Assembly (NCBI GenBank): GCA_024763595.1
Contig: JANTFK010000004.1
Coordinates: 1-22,763 of the forward strand
Reading direction: 5' to 3'
Origin: Bacteroidales bacterium
Lineage (GTDB): Bacteria > Bacteroidota > Bacteroidia > Bacteroidales > GCA-2748055
Length of the DNA: 22,763 nt
Part shown: piece after piece, positions 22,579 through 22,763 of the stretch
Layout of the letters: each line of letters opens with the position of its first letter
Position numbering within the stretch: position 1 is the first letter of the stretch
Program-made: the position numbers and the translations under genes
The notes under the pieces: model-generated
Database searches by the model: none
The model's input: only the letters and a program-made list of their open reading frames with translations
What the model was told of the DNA's origin: nothing

Positions 22579-22763
22579 TGAACCAGGTCGGTAAGCATTC
22601 CTTTGATATTCTCCAGGGATTTGATGATCTCAAAATTATGCTCCGTGTCTTCCCTGTTCTCCTTCATCTTCTTCTTTGCACCTTTGAGGGTCATTCCTTT
22701 TTCTTTAACCAGGTGGTAGATCATGTGGAAATTATCGATATCCTTTTTGGTGAAGAGCCTGTT
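22575..22763 (-). CDS. MerR-family transcriptional regulator (5' partial, C-terminal 62 residues)
   Basis: The frame runs open from the window edge to a TGA at 22577-22575 and gives 62 residues beginning NRLFTKKDIDNFHMIYHLVK. The pattern NRLFTxxDIDxFxxIYxLVKEKGMTLKGAKKKMKEN is the second half of the MerR DNA-binding domain (wing and helix) followed by a short dimerisation helix. Bacteroidota have a small MerR protein of about 110 residues like this, with no ligand-binding domain. The N-terminal helix-turn-helix lies outside the window. Its stop overlaps the Nif3 start by 4 bases, so it leads the unit MerR-Nif3-zinc ribbon. Confidence 0.85.
   Translation of the reverse strand, partial: NRLFTKKDIDNFHMIYHLVKEKGMTLKGAKKKMKENREDTEHNFEIIKSLENIKGMLTDLVQ

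Overview
The window reads as ordinary chromosomal DNA from a member of the Bacteroidota, most likely Bacteroidales or a close relative. The evidence is a set of type IX secretion (T9SS) genes (gldJ, a porP/sprF-family gene, porU, porV), several exact matches to the Bacteroidota -7 promoter consensus TAnnTTTG just ahead of genes, few strong Shine-Dalgarno sequences, and a long-form urocanate hydratase. Genes are tightly packed. No stretch over 300 bases lacks a gene; the largest gap is 258 bases, between the MBOAT gene and lemA. I saw no rRNA, tRNA, CRISPR array, insertion sequence or phage gene.

Layout. 1-1326 (+): the C-terminal part of an AMP-forming long-chain acyl-CoA synthetase, cut by the window edge. 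1395-3381 (-): murF then ppa (peptidoglycan precursor ligase and inorganic pyrophosphatase). 3454-6008 (-): a PorP/SprF-family outer-membrane protein, then the lipoprotein gldJ with its own promoter and a hairpin terminator after it. 6101-11257 (+): porU (C25-family sortase-like protease) and porV (its outer-membrane barrel partner), divergent from the porP-like gene. 11265-12912 (+): ispF, a CoA-binding protein with its own close promoter, a thioredoxin-fold protein, and a small protein of unknown function. 12938-15004 (-): hutU. 15111-15195: a 17-bp tandem repeat that overlaps the end of the next gene. 15182-17532 (-): an MBOAT acyltransferase followed 2 bases later by an SGNH-type membrane-anchored protein. 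17791-20729 (+): lemA, two TPM-domain genes and a CapA-type metallophosphatase, in a tight series. 20710-22763 (-): a MerR-family regulator (partial), a Nif3-family dinuclear-metal protein and a coiled-coil zinc-ribbon protein, overlapping or nearly so.

How the genes fit together. PorU and PorV work at the cell surface: PorU removes the C-terminal signal of T9SS cargo and helps attach it to the surface, and PorV carries cargo to it. GldJ is a lipoprotein needed for gliding and secretion in flavobacteria, so gldJ next to porU/porV hints that this organism may glide. The ring and motor genes gldK/L/M/N are not in this window. MBOAT and SGNH proteins in pairs usually acylate an exported polymer; nothing here names the polymer. 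LemA with TPM proteins is a recurrent membrane gene group of unclear function.

Nothing here is convincingly a new system. The best leads are the lone gldJ-porP pair facing porU-porV, the stop-codon-carrying 17-bp repeat, two inverted repeats in the lemA leader, and the 99-residue unknown protein. Function calls rest on motifs recognised by eye; no database search was run.
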